Positions 47,053 to 54,409 of a stretch of 54,988 nucleotides of DNA are shown one piece after another. The first letter of the stretch is position 1. Every line of letters begins with the position of its first letter. Origin of the DNA: Actinomycetota bacterium (lineage in GTDB: Bacteria; Actinomycetota; Actinomycetes; Nanopelagicales; Nanopelagicaceae); the NCBI GenBank assembly GCA_947371865.1, contig CANBRH010000004.1, positions 1 to 54,988 on the forward strand. Reading direction: 5' to 3'. Below the pieces are notes generated by a model that worked only from the letters and a program-made list of their open reading frames with translations, was not told the origin of the DNA and searched no databases. The position numbers and the translations under genes were made by a program.

Positions 47053-48587
47053 AAAGAAATCGACTCAGTGACGGCGGATCGGCCATGGCATTGGTACTTA
47101 TCTTTGTCACGGCGCTTGGTGGTTCATTAGGTGTGACCATGCTGGTGACTCAAGCATCAACCAGCGGTGTGCAGCGTCTCAATCTCCAGACTGCAAGTTC
47201 CAGTCAGGCGGCATCGGTAACTGCAACCGTGCTGGAGCAATTAATTGTTAATCCAAGTTTCGGTTCGAGTGCATTTACACCTGCCACCCAACCTAACTGC
47301 GGGCTACCCACGAACATCTCCGGAGTTGCGGTGAGTTGCACTCCCGTCACATCCGGGAGCCAGGCGCTCACCTCATCTGCAGTTACGACAACATCTGCCT
47401 CCGGCACCACGATCGGCGTAGACAACGGTATTTCGGTAACGGGTTCACACGAATTTAATAGCGTGATCCAGTCTTTTAGCGACAATGTCACGGTTGCTTC
47501 AGGAAACGTGACGGCTCCACAAGTTCTCACTCCGGCCGGTGCGACAATATCGGGGGTCACTGCGATTTCAGCTGCAGTCACAGGGACAACAGCGAATCTC
47601 CCATCGAGTTCGGTGACTCCCATATTGCCGGTTTCAGACCCGGGTACTGGTATTTCAGGATCGATTAATTCCTACCTCCCTGCCAGCTGCCCAGGTTTGA
47701 ATTCGACAATTACTATTCCTAGCGGAAATTACAATGACGAAGCTATTGACCAGCTTAACGAGCTCTTCAACTTAGAGATCATTCGAACTTACAAAGCAAA
47801 TGGTTCGTATACCGACAAAGACTGCTCGCAAAATGGCGGATGGAGCCATAAAATCGACGTGGCACTTGGGCGCGGAGAAATTTATTTCAAAGGAACAAAG
47901 GTTTTGGATATTCGCCGCGATTCTGACGATGATACGGAAAGCATAAGAATCCATAACGATAATGATGATGCCGTCGAAGATTTTGATTCCAAGGGCAATC
48001 CAACGGGATGCGAATATAAGCATGGTATTTCTGCCCTGAATCCGACACAGGCCTCCGAAGTTTCTGGCACTCAAATTGTTTTTGGTGGTGCCGCAACCTT
48101 GTCCAATGAAGATGGTGACTTCTCCTTATGCGGACCCCACCTAGCTATGGGTCAGAGTTTTGCGATTATGTCCCTTGACTCCTCTCACGCCACAGTCTGT
48201 GCCACCAAAAAGCGCAGCAGTTCAAACTGCCCAGCCGTCCATACTGGAACTGCACCTTTGTTACGCGCGTATGGAAATACAAATACAAAGACTTATGTGT
48301 ATGGAACAATTTTGGCATCGGGTTCCAATGTGCGAATCGATCAACGTAGTAAGGGCCAACATGAGATTGATGGCGGAATCGTGGGAGACGGTGCCAAGTT
48401 CACCTGCACTCTGGCGAGTGGCGCCTGCCCTTTCCCGGTACAGGCAGGACCTTCGGTCTCGGGTCGGCGATTGAAAATCAAGCTAACGTGCGCGTCCGGA
48501 GCGGTCGTAGAGCATGTTGTGGTCATCAATGACAACTCTGGGTTAAATCCTGGTAGCCACATCTCGATTTCGAACTCAGGTTCGTAG
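47049..48587 (+). CDS. PilX-like pilus protein (operon 2)
   Basis: A 512-residue partner of the protein at 37837. N-terminus Asp-Gly-Gly10 then a hydrophobic helix (Ala-Met-Ala-Leu-Val-Leu-Ile-Phe) without Glu5, as in PilX, followed by Gln-Ala-Ser-Thr-Ser-Gly-Val-Gln-Arg, shared with the partner. The C-terminal 300 residues align with the partner at Ile-Pro-Ser-Gly-Asn-Tyr-Asn-Asp, Leu-Cys-Gly-Pro and the closing Gly-Gly-Ile-Val-Gly strand. There are no IPT/TIG domains. Four-base overlap with the previous gene. Confidence 0.82.
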   Translation: MKRNRLSDGGSAMALVLIFVTALGGSLGVTMLVTQASTSGVQRLNLQTASSSQAASVTATVLEQLIVNPSFGSSAFTPATQPNCGLPTNISGVAVSCTPVTSGSQALTSSAVTTTSASGTTIGVDNGISVTGSHEFNSVIQSFSDNVTVASGNVTAPQVLTPAGATISGVTAISAAVTGTTANLPSSSVTPILPVSDPGTGISGSINSYLPASCPGLNSTITIPSGNYNDEAIDQLNELFNLEIIRTYKANGSYTDKDCSQNGGWSHKIDVALGRGEIYFKGTKVLDIRRDSDDDTESIRIHNDNDDAVEDFDSKGNPTGCEYKHGISALNPTQASEVSGTQIVFGGAATLSNEDGDFSLCGPHLAMGQSFAIMSLDSSHATVCATKKRSSSNCPAVHTGTAPLLRAYGNTNTKTYVYGTILASGSNVRIDQRSKGQHEIDGGIVGDGAKFTCTLASGACPFPVQAGPSVSGRRLKIKLTCASGAVVEHVVVINDNSGLNPGSHISISNSGS

Positions 48588-49231
48588 TGAAAAACCCGGC
48601 GAGCAACGACGACGGATTCACCTTGGTAGAGATGCTGGTGGTGCTAGTAATCATGGGCGTTCTAGCTGGAGTGACTTACGTCGGATTGACCTCAAGCCGG
48701 TCCAATTCCGTACAAAACTCATGTCGCACCGCCTATCAGGCGCTCTCCCTCGGAGTTTCCGCTTACCAGAGCGATAACAACGGCACCTTGCCTACGTCGG
48801 TAACAAGTCTGCAGCCAACCTATCTCAATGCTGGGTTAGTGAACTCCTACGCCAATAATTTTTCACTTCAGCTAGGCACTTTCGCCGTCGTTAATGAGGC
48901 GCTTTCGGGGAAGGTTGCCACCTTGCAAATCACTTCTTCATTTTTGCCTCCCATAGTCGTCGGCGGAAACATTCAAGTTTCGGGCGTGGACTCGACCAAT
49001 CTGGATGGGACTTGGGTCGTTACGGGCTTTTCAGGTAGTAGTTCGCCCTACACAGTGACCTACACCGCAAGTTCTGCTGCAACTATTGCCAGCACAGTAG
49101 TTTCCTCAAAAGGGGCGGTCCTCAATTACGTCACCAATGCCCAGAATTCCTATGACGTCTACCTCTATGACGCCACCATAAAGAATCGCATAGGAACTAC
49201 AGCTCCAACTGCATGTGCTTTGCTAAACTAA
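48587..49231 (+). CDS. prepilin, PilE-like (operon 2)
   Basis: A 214-residue prepilin, leader to Gly10, then Phe-Thr-Leu-Val-Glu-Met-Leu-Val-Val-Leu. It shares with the operon-1 partner the stretch after the helix, the Gln-Pro-Thr-Tyr-Leu-Asn-Ala-Gly segment and the Ser-Ser-Pro-Tyr-Thr-Val-Thr-Tyr segment. Both end in a Cys just before the C-terminus. GTG start overlaps the previous stop by one base. Confidence 0.87.
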   Translation: MKNPASNDDGFTLVEMLVVLVIMGVLAGVTYVGLTSSRSNSVQNSCRTAYQALSLGVSAYQSDNNGTLPTSVTSLQPTYLNAGLVNSYANNFSLQLGTFAVVNEALSGKVATLQITSSFLPPIVVGGNIQVSGVDSTNLDGTWVVTGFSGSSSPYTVTYTASSAATIASTVVSSKGAVLNYVTNAQNSYDVYLYDATIKNRIGTTAPTACALLN

Positions 49232-49254
49232 AACCATCGTACAAGGGAGAAAAA

Positions 49255-49719
49255 ATGCACGATCTACTACGCAAGGCCAAGGCTCATAAGGCCAAAGGCG
49301 AAAAAGGCTTTACTCTGATCGAACTTCTCGTTGTTATCTTAATTATCGGTATTTTGGCCGCGATTGTAGTTGTCGCCCTATCCGGTACAAGCGCAGATGC
49401 TAAGGCGAAGGCCTGCTCACAGGATGCCTCAAACCTCTATTCAGCTCTTACCAACTTTGAAATTTCAACAACCGCAAATCCAAATGGTGGCTTCCCAGCC
49501 GCTACTGGCGCAACTGGAACTGGCAAAATTAACGGTGCTGGCGATGTCGCCCAGACATGGACTAAGTATGTTGCCGCTGACATCGCAGTTATCGCTCCTA
49601 CATTCATCTCCAAAATTCCATCGGATGTTACCGGTTATTTGATTACATCAAATACTCCGAACACAGTCGCCGTGGGATCTACAACGAATATAGCTGGTTG
49701 CGTAACAGCTGGTCTCTAA
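49255..49719 (+). CDS. pilA: major type IV pilin PilA (copy 2)
   Basis: A 154-residue major pilin nearly identical to copy 1, with differences mostly in the basic leader and scattered conservative changes (Ser/Thr, Leu/Ile, Ala/Val). Cleavage after Gly18; mature Phe-Thr-Leu-Ile-Glu-Leu. Both cysteines are kept. The 5' leader (AGGGAGAAAAA) and the 23-base gap match operon 1. It is followed after 11 bases by a very strong terminator. Confidence 0.95.
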   Translation: MHDLLRKAKAHKAKGEKGFTLIELLVVILIIGILAAIVVVALSGTSADAKAKACSQDASNLYSALTNFEISTTANPNGGFPAATGATGTGKINGAGDVAQTWTKYVAADIAVIAPTFISKIPSDVTGYLITSNTPNTVAVGSTTNIAGCVTAGL

Positions 49720-49730
49720 ATTGATTGATC

Positions 49731-49769
49731 GAATGGTGGCAGGCACTGGCCTGCCACCATTCTTTTTTT
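49731..49769 (+). terminator. strong intrinsic terminator overlapping the prepilin peptidase start
   Basis: A perfect 14-bp stem, GAATGGTGGCAGGC with GCCTGCCACCATTC, with an ACTG loop, followed by seven Ts. It begins 11 bases after the pilA2 stop. The only good ATG for the prepilin peptidase (49733) is in the 5' arm, and the U-tract encodes Phe residues at the start of its first membrane helix. Confidence 0.93.
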
Positions 49770-50524
49770 ATACCCTAGCGATTCTGGTAGGCATGATTTT
49801 AGGATCCTTCAATTCGGTTTTAGTGAGTCGAATTCCCCTTCGCCAAAGTCTTGGCGGAAGATCACGATGCCCTCATTGCGATGTGCAAATTAGGAATATC
49901 GATAACATTCCAATTTTGGGTTTCATTTTTTTAGGTGGTCGTTGTCGCAGTTGCCGAGCAAAGATTTCAGTTCGATATTTAGTGCTAGAAATTCTTACCG
50001 CTGGGCTGGTGCTCGTTCCACTCATCAAATTTGATCGCGTCTTTGAATGTATTGCTTGGATATTTTTTGTCGTTCTGGCAGTTGCTTTGTCAGCAATAGA
50101 TTTTGAACATCACCGACTACCCGATCCGCTCACGGGTTCGCTCTACCTAGCAGGCTTGGTATTTCTCACCTTAGATTCATTTACGCACCACAACTTAAGT
50201 CGGCTCAATCATGCCTTTATTGCCTCCATCGCGTTAGGTGGTTTTTATTGGATCGTCAATTTTCTCTCTAAAGGCGGAATGGGGATGGGCGATGTAAAAC
50301 TCGCAACCTCTATTGGACTTTTCTGCGGCTACATAAGTATGTCTACGGTGTATGTAGCGTCCATGATTAGTTTTGCCTTAGGTAGCCTGGTCGGAGTAGT
50401 CCTCATCGTGGCCAAGAAAGCCAGCCGCAAAAGCGCCCTCCCCTTTGGCCCGTTTATGTTGATGGGGGCCATTGCCTCTATTTATGTGACACCGTGGATT
50501 AGCCACCTTCGGGGACTTTCTTGA
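49733..50524 (+). CDS. pilD: prepilin peptidase PilD (A24 family)
   Basis: Membrane aspartic protease that removes prepilin leaders and N-methylates the mature end. 263 residues with several membrane helices; an N-terminal methylase-type domain with two CxxC pairs (Arg-Cys-Pro-His-Cys and Arg-Cys-Arg-Ser-Cys); catalytic Asp in Ala-Ile-Asp-Phe-Glu-His-His and in Gly-Met-Gly-Asp-Val-Lys-Leu. The only peptidase in the window, so it probably serves both operons. The start is ATG 49733 or TTG 49721; the ATG is in the terminator stem and no standard start follows before the first helix. Confidence 0.93.
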   Translation: MVAGTGLPPFFFYTLAILVGMILGSFNSVLVSRIPLRQSLGGRSRCPHCDVQIRNIDNIPILGFIFLGGRCRSCRAKISVRYLVLEILTAGLVLVPLIKFDRVFECIAWIFFVVLAVALSAIDFEHHRLPDPLTGSLYLAGLVFLTLDSFTHHNLSRLNHAFIASIALGGFYWIVNFLSKGGMGMGDVKLATSIGLFCGYISMSTVYVASMISFALGSLVGVVLIVAKKASRKSALPFGPFMLMGAIASIYVTPWISHLRGLS

Positions 50525-51018
50525 TACAGCTGCGCGCATTTTCTGAAGCCGAACTCCCCATCGCTATAACCTTGCATCAATTGGATACGCCGGAAAAGAT
50601 TGAGAAATTCCGTCCTCGGTTTGAAGCAACGGGGCGTTGGGATGACCACTACTTCAATTGCGCCGTTGATGTCGACGGGGTGGTAGTGGGAGAGGTTCAG
50701 GCACGCCATTGCCCCAAGTCGATGCCACCGGGGACCGCTGAGATGGGCTTGGATTTGTTGCCAGAATTTCGCGGAAAAGGTTTGGGTACCAGGATTTTAC
50801 ATGTTCTCGCGCGAAAACTATTTGCCGAGGGCTACCATCGCATCGCAGGCTCTACAGATGTCACCAATATCGCCATGCAGCGGGCGTTTGAGAAGGCAGG
50901 CTGGAAGTACGAAGGTACGCAGCGTCACCTTATGCCTGAAGGAGATGACCTTCCGCATGACTACCGGATGTATGCCATCACTAAATTTGATGATTTTCCT
51001 GAAGTTTCCGTGGAATAA
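50521..51018 (+). CDS. GNAT family N-acetyltransferase
   Basis: A 165-residue GNAT enzyme: acetyl-CoA loop Leu-Pro-Glu-Phe-Arg-Gly-Lys-Gly-Leu-Gly-Thr and the late Thr-Asp-Val-Thr-Asn-Ile-Ala-Met-Gln-Arg-Ala-Phe-Glu-Lys-Ala-Gly-Trp, a close match to the family's final helix. TTG start overlaps the prepilin peptidase stop by four bases (TTGA), so it is probably expressed with it. A pilus-related role is possible but there is no direct evidence. Confidence 0.85.
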   Translation: MIQLRAFSEAELPIAITLHQLDTPEKIEKFRPRFEATGRWDDHYFNCAVDVDGVVVGEVQARHCPKSMPPGTAEMGLDLLPEFRGKGLGTRILHVLARKLFAEGYHRIAGSTDVTNIAMQRAFEKAGWKYEGTQRHLMPEGDDLPHDYRMYAITKFDDFPEVSVE

Positions 51019-51038
51019 CCAGTTCGGGGGAGTGGTTT

Positions 51039-51062
51039 AAGTAGTTGAAAGTTCAACTACTT
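51039..51062. promoter_or_regulatory. 24-bp near-continuous palindrome before the dioxygenase gene
   Basis: AAGTAGTTGAA-AG-TTCAACTACTT, perfect 11-base arms with a two-base centre, 18 bp before the ATG. The short spacing is unsuitable for a terminator; the TTGAA-TTCAA core is the kind of site bound by MarR-type dimers. No MarR gene is in view. Confidence 0.6.
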
Positions 51063-51080
51063 TGATGATAGGGTGATGCC

Positions 51081-51854
51081 ATGACAACAAAGATGCCGGC
51101 TCTTTACATAGGCCACGGAGCTCCACCGCTTCTGGAAGATGAAATCTGGAGCGGCGAACTTGCGCAGTGGTCTTCACAACTTGCTAAGCCCACCGCGGTC
51201 TTGGTCATCAGCGCTCATTGGGAATCTGCACCGCTGACGCTCGGCGCAACCGATCCTGGCATTCCTCTTATTTATGACTTCGGCGGTTTTGCGCAACGCT
51301 ATTACGAATTGCAGTACAAAGCGCCTGGTGCGCCCGAATTGGCAGCACGAATTAAGGCCATGATGAATGAACCCGTCACCGAACAGCCACGACGCGGCTT
51401 GGATCATGGTGCCTACATTCCTTTAATGAAGATGTATCCCAATGCCGACATCCCAGTTCTGCAAATGTCTATCCCAACTCATGATCCAGAAAAACTTTTC
51501 GAGATCGGCAAGAAACTCGCTCCGCTTCGTGATGAAGGCGTCTTAATTATCGGCAGTGGATTCTTAACCCATGGCTTACCGTTCTTGAAAGAGTTCCGCA
51601 TCGAGGCAACGCCTCCAGGGTGGAGCACTGAGTTTGATCTCTGGGCTAAAGATGTACTGGAACGTGGTGCAGTTGATGAATTAATGGATTACAAGCGGTT
51701 AGCGCCGGGAATGCCGTATGCACATCCCACCGTCGAACACTTTGCACCTATCTTTATTACGTTAGGTGCGGCCACAAATTCCGATGTTGCACCCGAAACT
51801 CAGATCGAGGGTTACTGGATGGGTTTAGCAAAGCGATCTTTTCAGGTCGCGTAA
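51081..51854 (+). CDS. LigB/DODA-type extradiol ring-cleavage dioxygenase
   Basis: A 257-residue metal enzyme of the LigB superfamily, YgiD/DODA branch. Metal ligands are His12 in Tyr-Ile-Gly-His-Gly-Ala-Pro, His46 in Ser-Ala-His-Trp-Glu-Ser and a late His in Tyr-Ala-His-Pro-Thr-Val-Glu-His; a further conserved His is in Leu-Asp-His-Gly-Ala-Tyr. Members open catechol-type rings with Fe or Zn; the natural substrate is often unknown. Alone in its transcript, preceded by a 24-bp palindrome. Confidence 0.9.
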   Translation: MTTKMPALYIGHGAPPLLEDEIWSGELAQWSSQLAKPTAVLVISAHWESAPLTLGATDPGIPLIYDFGGFAQRYYELQYKAPGAPELAARIKAMMNEPVTEQPRRGLDHGAYIPLMKMYPNADIPVLQMSIPTHDPEKLFEIGKKLAPLRDEGVLIIGSGFLTHGLPFLKEFRIEATPPGWSTEFDLWAKDVLERGAVDELMDYKRLAPGMPYAHPTVEHFAPIFITLGAATNSDVAPETQIEGYWMGLAKRSFQVA

Positions 51855-51862
51855 TTTTTTAC

Positions 51863-53122
51863 TTAGGCGTTGTCGCGCTTGGCATAAAAACGACCCAGGA
51901 AGTCGTTCTTAAAGTCAAAGAACTGCCCATTTACTATTGAAACCCGCATGCGATCGACCAAGCGTACGATAAATCTTTCGTTGTGAATCGTCGCCAAAGT
52001 TGCAGCCAAAATTTCTTTAGAGCGAAAGAGATGATTGACATAAGCTCGGGTGTAATGGGCGCAGGTGTAGCAATCACAATTTTCATCTATGGGATTAAAG
52101 TCCCGACGATATGGCGCATTCGAAATATTGACGCGGCCATCTTCGGTAAAGACCGCACTGGTACGCGCTTGTCGTGAAGGTGCAACGCAGTCGAAAGTAT
52201 CGGCACCGTTTTCAACGCCAACGAAGAGATCATCCGGTTCGCCGATACCCAGAAGGTGTCTTGGTTTATTAAAAGGCAATTCTTCAGCCAACCAGCTAAT
52301 GATCGTTCCCAAATTACCTTTATCTAAAGCTCCGCCCATGCCAAAGCCATCGAATTCCACATCAGCGCCATCAACCGGAACTTTCATGGAACCCAGATCG
52401 CGAGCGCCTTTCCGCCGCAGGTCTTCGTACTGCGCACCTTGCAAAACTCCAAAGAGCGCTTGATACGGACGGTGGCTACGTTCAACAGTGAGTTTGTGAT
52501 GTGCGGTAAGACAACGCTGCGCCCAAAGGCGAGTTCGTTCCAATGAGCGCTCTTGATATTTACGGGTGTTGTGCAAGGTGGTGCATTCATCGAAAGCAAA
52601 CATGATGTCGGCGCCCAGTTTGTGCTGGACTTTCATGGATATTTCGGGCGTGAAGCGATGCATCGATCCGTCGAGGTGAGATTTGAAAGTGACGCCATCG
52701 TCATCCACATGAGCTAGACGCTCCTTCTTATCTGCAATAACCTCATCGGAGCGGAAAGTATCTTCATTCATGGCGATGACCTTTTTAAAGCCCACTCCAA
52801 GAGAGAGGACTTGGAAACCGCCGCTATCGGTAAAGGTGGGGCCGTCCCAATTCATAAACTTGCCGAGGCCCCCAGCTTCATCGACGATCTCTGGCCCAGG
52901 CTGTAGATATAAATGGTATGCATTAGCCAAGAGCGCTTGGGCGCCTAGATCTTTCATCGAACCCGTCAGGACTGACTTCACCGTGGCTTTGGTACCCACT
53001 GGAATGAAGGCTGGAGTCTGAATGTCGCCGTGAGGTGTCCGAATCGTCCCGGTTCGGCCGAGGGATGAGGTAGAAGTGGTGGTGGCCAAAGTTTTACCTA
53101 CTTCAAAGGTAAATTGGCTCAT
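51863..53122 (-). CDS. tgt: queuine tRNA-ribosyltransferase Tgt
   Basis: Exchanges guanine 34 of tRNAs with GUN anticodons for a queuosine precursor. A TIM-barrel enzyme of 419 residues: catalytic base region Thr-Asp-Ser-Gly-Gly-Phe-Gln; nucleophile in Phe-Asp-Cys-Val-Ala-Pro-Ser-Arg-Gln-Ala-Arg; zinc site Cys-Asp-Cys-Tyr-Thr-Cys with a downstream His in Tyr-Val-Asn-His-Leu-Phe. The N-terminus is about 20 residues longer than Escherichia coli Tgt before Pro-His-Gly-Asp-Ile-Gln-Thr-Pro. No other queuosine genes are in view. Convergent with the dioxygenase gene, eight bases apart. Confidence 0.95.
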   Translation of the reverse strand: MSQFTFEVGKTLATTTSTSSLGRTGTIRTPHGDIQTPAFIPVGTKATVKSVLTGSMKDLGAQALLANAYHLYLQPGPEIVDEAGGLGKFMNWDGPTFTDSGGFQVLSLGVGFKKVIAMNEDTFRSDEVIADKKERLAHVDDDGVTFKSHLDGSMHRFTPEISMKVQHKLGADIMFAFDECTTLHNTRKYQERSLERTRLWAQRCLTAHHKLTVERSHRPYQALFGVLQGAQYEDLRRKGARDLGSMKVPVDGADVEFDGFGMGGALDKGNLGTIISWLAEELPFNKPRHLLGIGEPDDLFVGVENGADTFDCVAPSRQARTSAVFTEDGRVNISNAPYRRDFNPIDENCDCYTCAHYTRAYVNHLFRSKEILAATLATIHNERFIVRLVDRMRVSIVNGQFFDFKNDFLGRFYAKRDNA

Positions 53123-53283
53123 AACCTAACTCTAACGGGCAGGTTGGTGAGCGCCCGCCCCGTTGTAACGTTCTGGTAAATCATGGCTGTGAGAGCAACT
53201 TCATTGGCATTTTTGGTGAATTTTGGGCTACCTTTACCCTTCTTACCAGTGAGTACTGTGTGTTTGAGGTTAGGGGAAACCAA

Positions 53284-54255
53284 TTGGCTCAAACGGTCTT
53301 GACTGATGACGAAGCGGTCAGCAAGGTAGTCCTGCGCACCCCCCGCCAAATCTCCTGGATGCGCTTTAAGCGTAATAAGGCGGCCGTTATCTCCGGCTGC
53401 GTCGCGCTCTTCTTCATTTTATCTGCCTTTCTAGCACCGTTGATCACTCGTTTAGTCGGAGTTAATCCCACTTCTACTTATCCCGATGCGCTCACTCAGT
53501 TCGGAATGCCACAAGGTCCGTGGGGTGGCATCAGTTTGGCCCACCCGCTCGGCGTGGAACCCGGCGCAGGTCGCGATCTTTTAGCGCTACTCCTTTATGG
53601 CTCGCGTATTTCCTTCACCGTTGCCCTCATTACCAGCGTGGCATCTATCGGTTTAGGAATGCTCATTGGAATCACTGCTGGTTATTTTCGTGGACGCGTC
53701 GATGCCGTCATTGGTCGTTTTTCGGACTTTATTTTGGCATTCCCATCTACCTTCATGATCGTTGCGCTCTCCTTGCCCTTGGTTCAAAGAGTCGAATCCC
53801 TTCACATCGCCAAAGACAATGGCGCTCGCATCGTTGTCTTGATTGTCTTCTTTGTGGTCTTTGGCTGGCCTGGGTTTGCCCGTTTGGTGCGTTCACAAGC
53901 TCTCAGCATGCGTGAGCGGGACTTTGTCATGGCTGCTCAAGCCCTGGGCGCCTCCAACTGGCGCATCATTACCAAAGAAATCTTGCCGAATTTGTGGCCA
54001 ACTGCCATCGTCTTTCTCTCGCTCTCGCTGCCGGGCTTTCTCTCCGCAGAAGCGACTTTCTCCTTCTTAGGCGTGGGCGTTCAGGCTCCCGCTGCTACCT
54101 GGGGCCTAGTTCTCTCCGATGCCGTGACGTACTGGCAGACCGATCCCGCATACCTCATTATTCCTAGCGCCATGTTGGTCATCATCGTGCTTGCTCTCAA
54201 CCTCATGGGTGATGGCATTCGTGATGCTCTCGATCCCAAGGCGGATTCGCGTTAA
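53284..54255 (+). CDS. peptide/nickel-type ABC transporter permease (OppC/DppC family)
   Basis: Inner-membrane permease of 323 residues. A first helix is followed by an extracytoplasmic loop with Gly-Val-Glu-Pro-Gly-Ala-Gly-Arg-Asp-Leu, then five helices. The EAA-type loop that contacts the ATPase is Phe-Val-Met-Ala-Ala-Gln-Ala-Leu-Gly-Ala-Ser. The end Gly-Asp-Gly-Ile-Arg-Asp-Ala-Leu-Asp-Pro is typical of OppC/DppC. TTG 53284 is seven bases after AGGGG; a GTG at 53260 is the longer alternative. The binding protein is encoded next; the partner permease and ATPases must lie outside. Confidence 0.92.
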   Translation: MAQTVLTDDEAVSKVVLRTPRQISWMRFKRNKAAVISGCVALFFILSAFLAPLITRLVGVNPTSTYPDALTQFGMPQGPWGGISLAHPLGVEPGAGRDLLALLLYGSRISFTVALITSVASIGLGMLIGITAGYFRGRVDAVIGRFSDFILAFPSTFMIVALSLPLVQRVESLHIAKDNGARIVVLIVFFVVFGWPGFARLVRSQALSMRERDFVMAAQALGASNWRIITKEILPNLWPTAIVFLSLSLPGFLSAEATFSFLGVGVQAPAATWGLVLSDAVTYWQTDPAYLIIPSAMLVIIVLALNLMGDGIRDALDPKADSR

Positions 54256-54296
54256 ATCTTTAGATTTGTGGACCCCCGTCTCAAATGTAAAGATTT
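54254..54296. repeat. inverted repeat after the permease gene
   Basis: AAATCTTTAGATTTG (54254-54268) pairs with CAAATGTAAAGATTT (54282-54296) with one mismatch; the loop of 13 bases includes CCCCC. It lies at the permease stop without a U-tract. It could weaken transcription into the binding-protein gene or protect the upstream mRNA. Confidence 0.5.
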
Positions 54297-54409
54297 GATT
54301 AAGAGTTGAGGAATATGTACCAATCCAGGATTTACCGATCTAAGATGACCGTACTAAATGTCCGAATCGCGCACCGCGGCTCGGAACAGACTAGAAACAA
54401 GGAGGACTG

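Noticed and set aside
32822..50524. Pilus genes as a Tad/Flp system or type II secretion.
   Set aside because: The PilB-type tetracysteine, the large set of type IVa-like prepilins and PilX-like proteins, and the lack of TadA/TadB/TadZ or secretin features favour type IV pili.
53123..53349. A 76-residue minus-strand frame upstream of tgt.
   Set aside because: It overlaps the permease start region on the other strand and has no domain or start signal.
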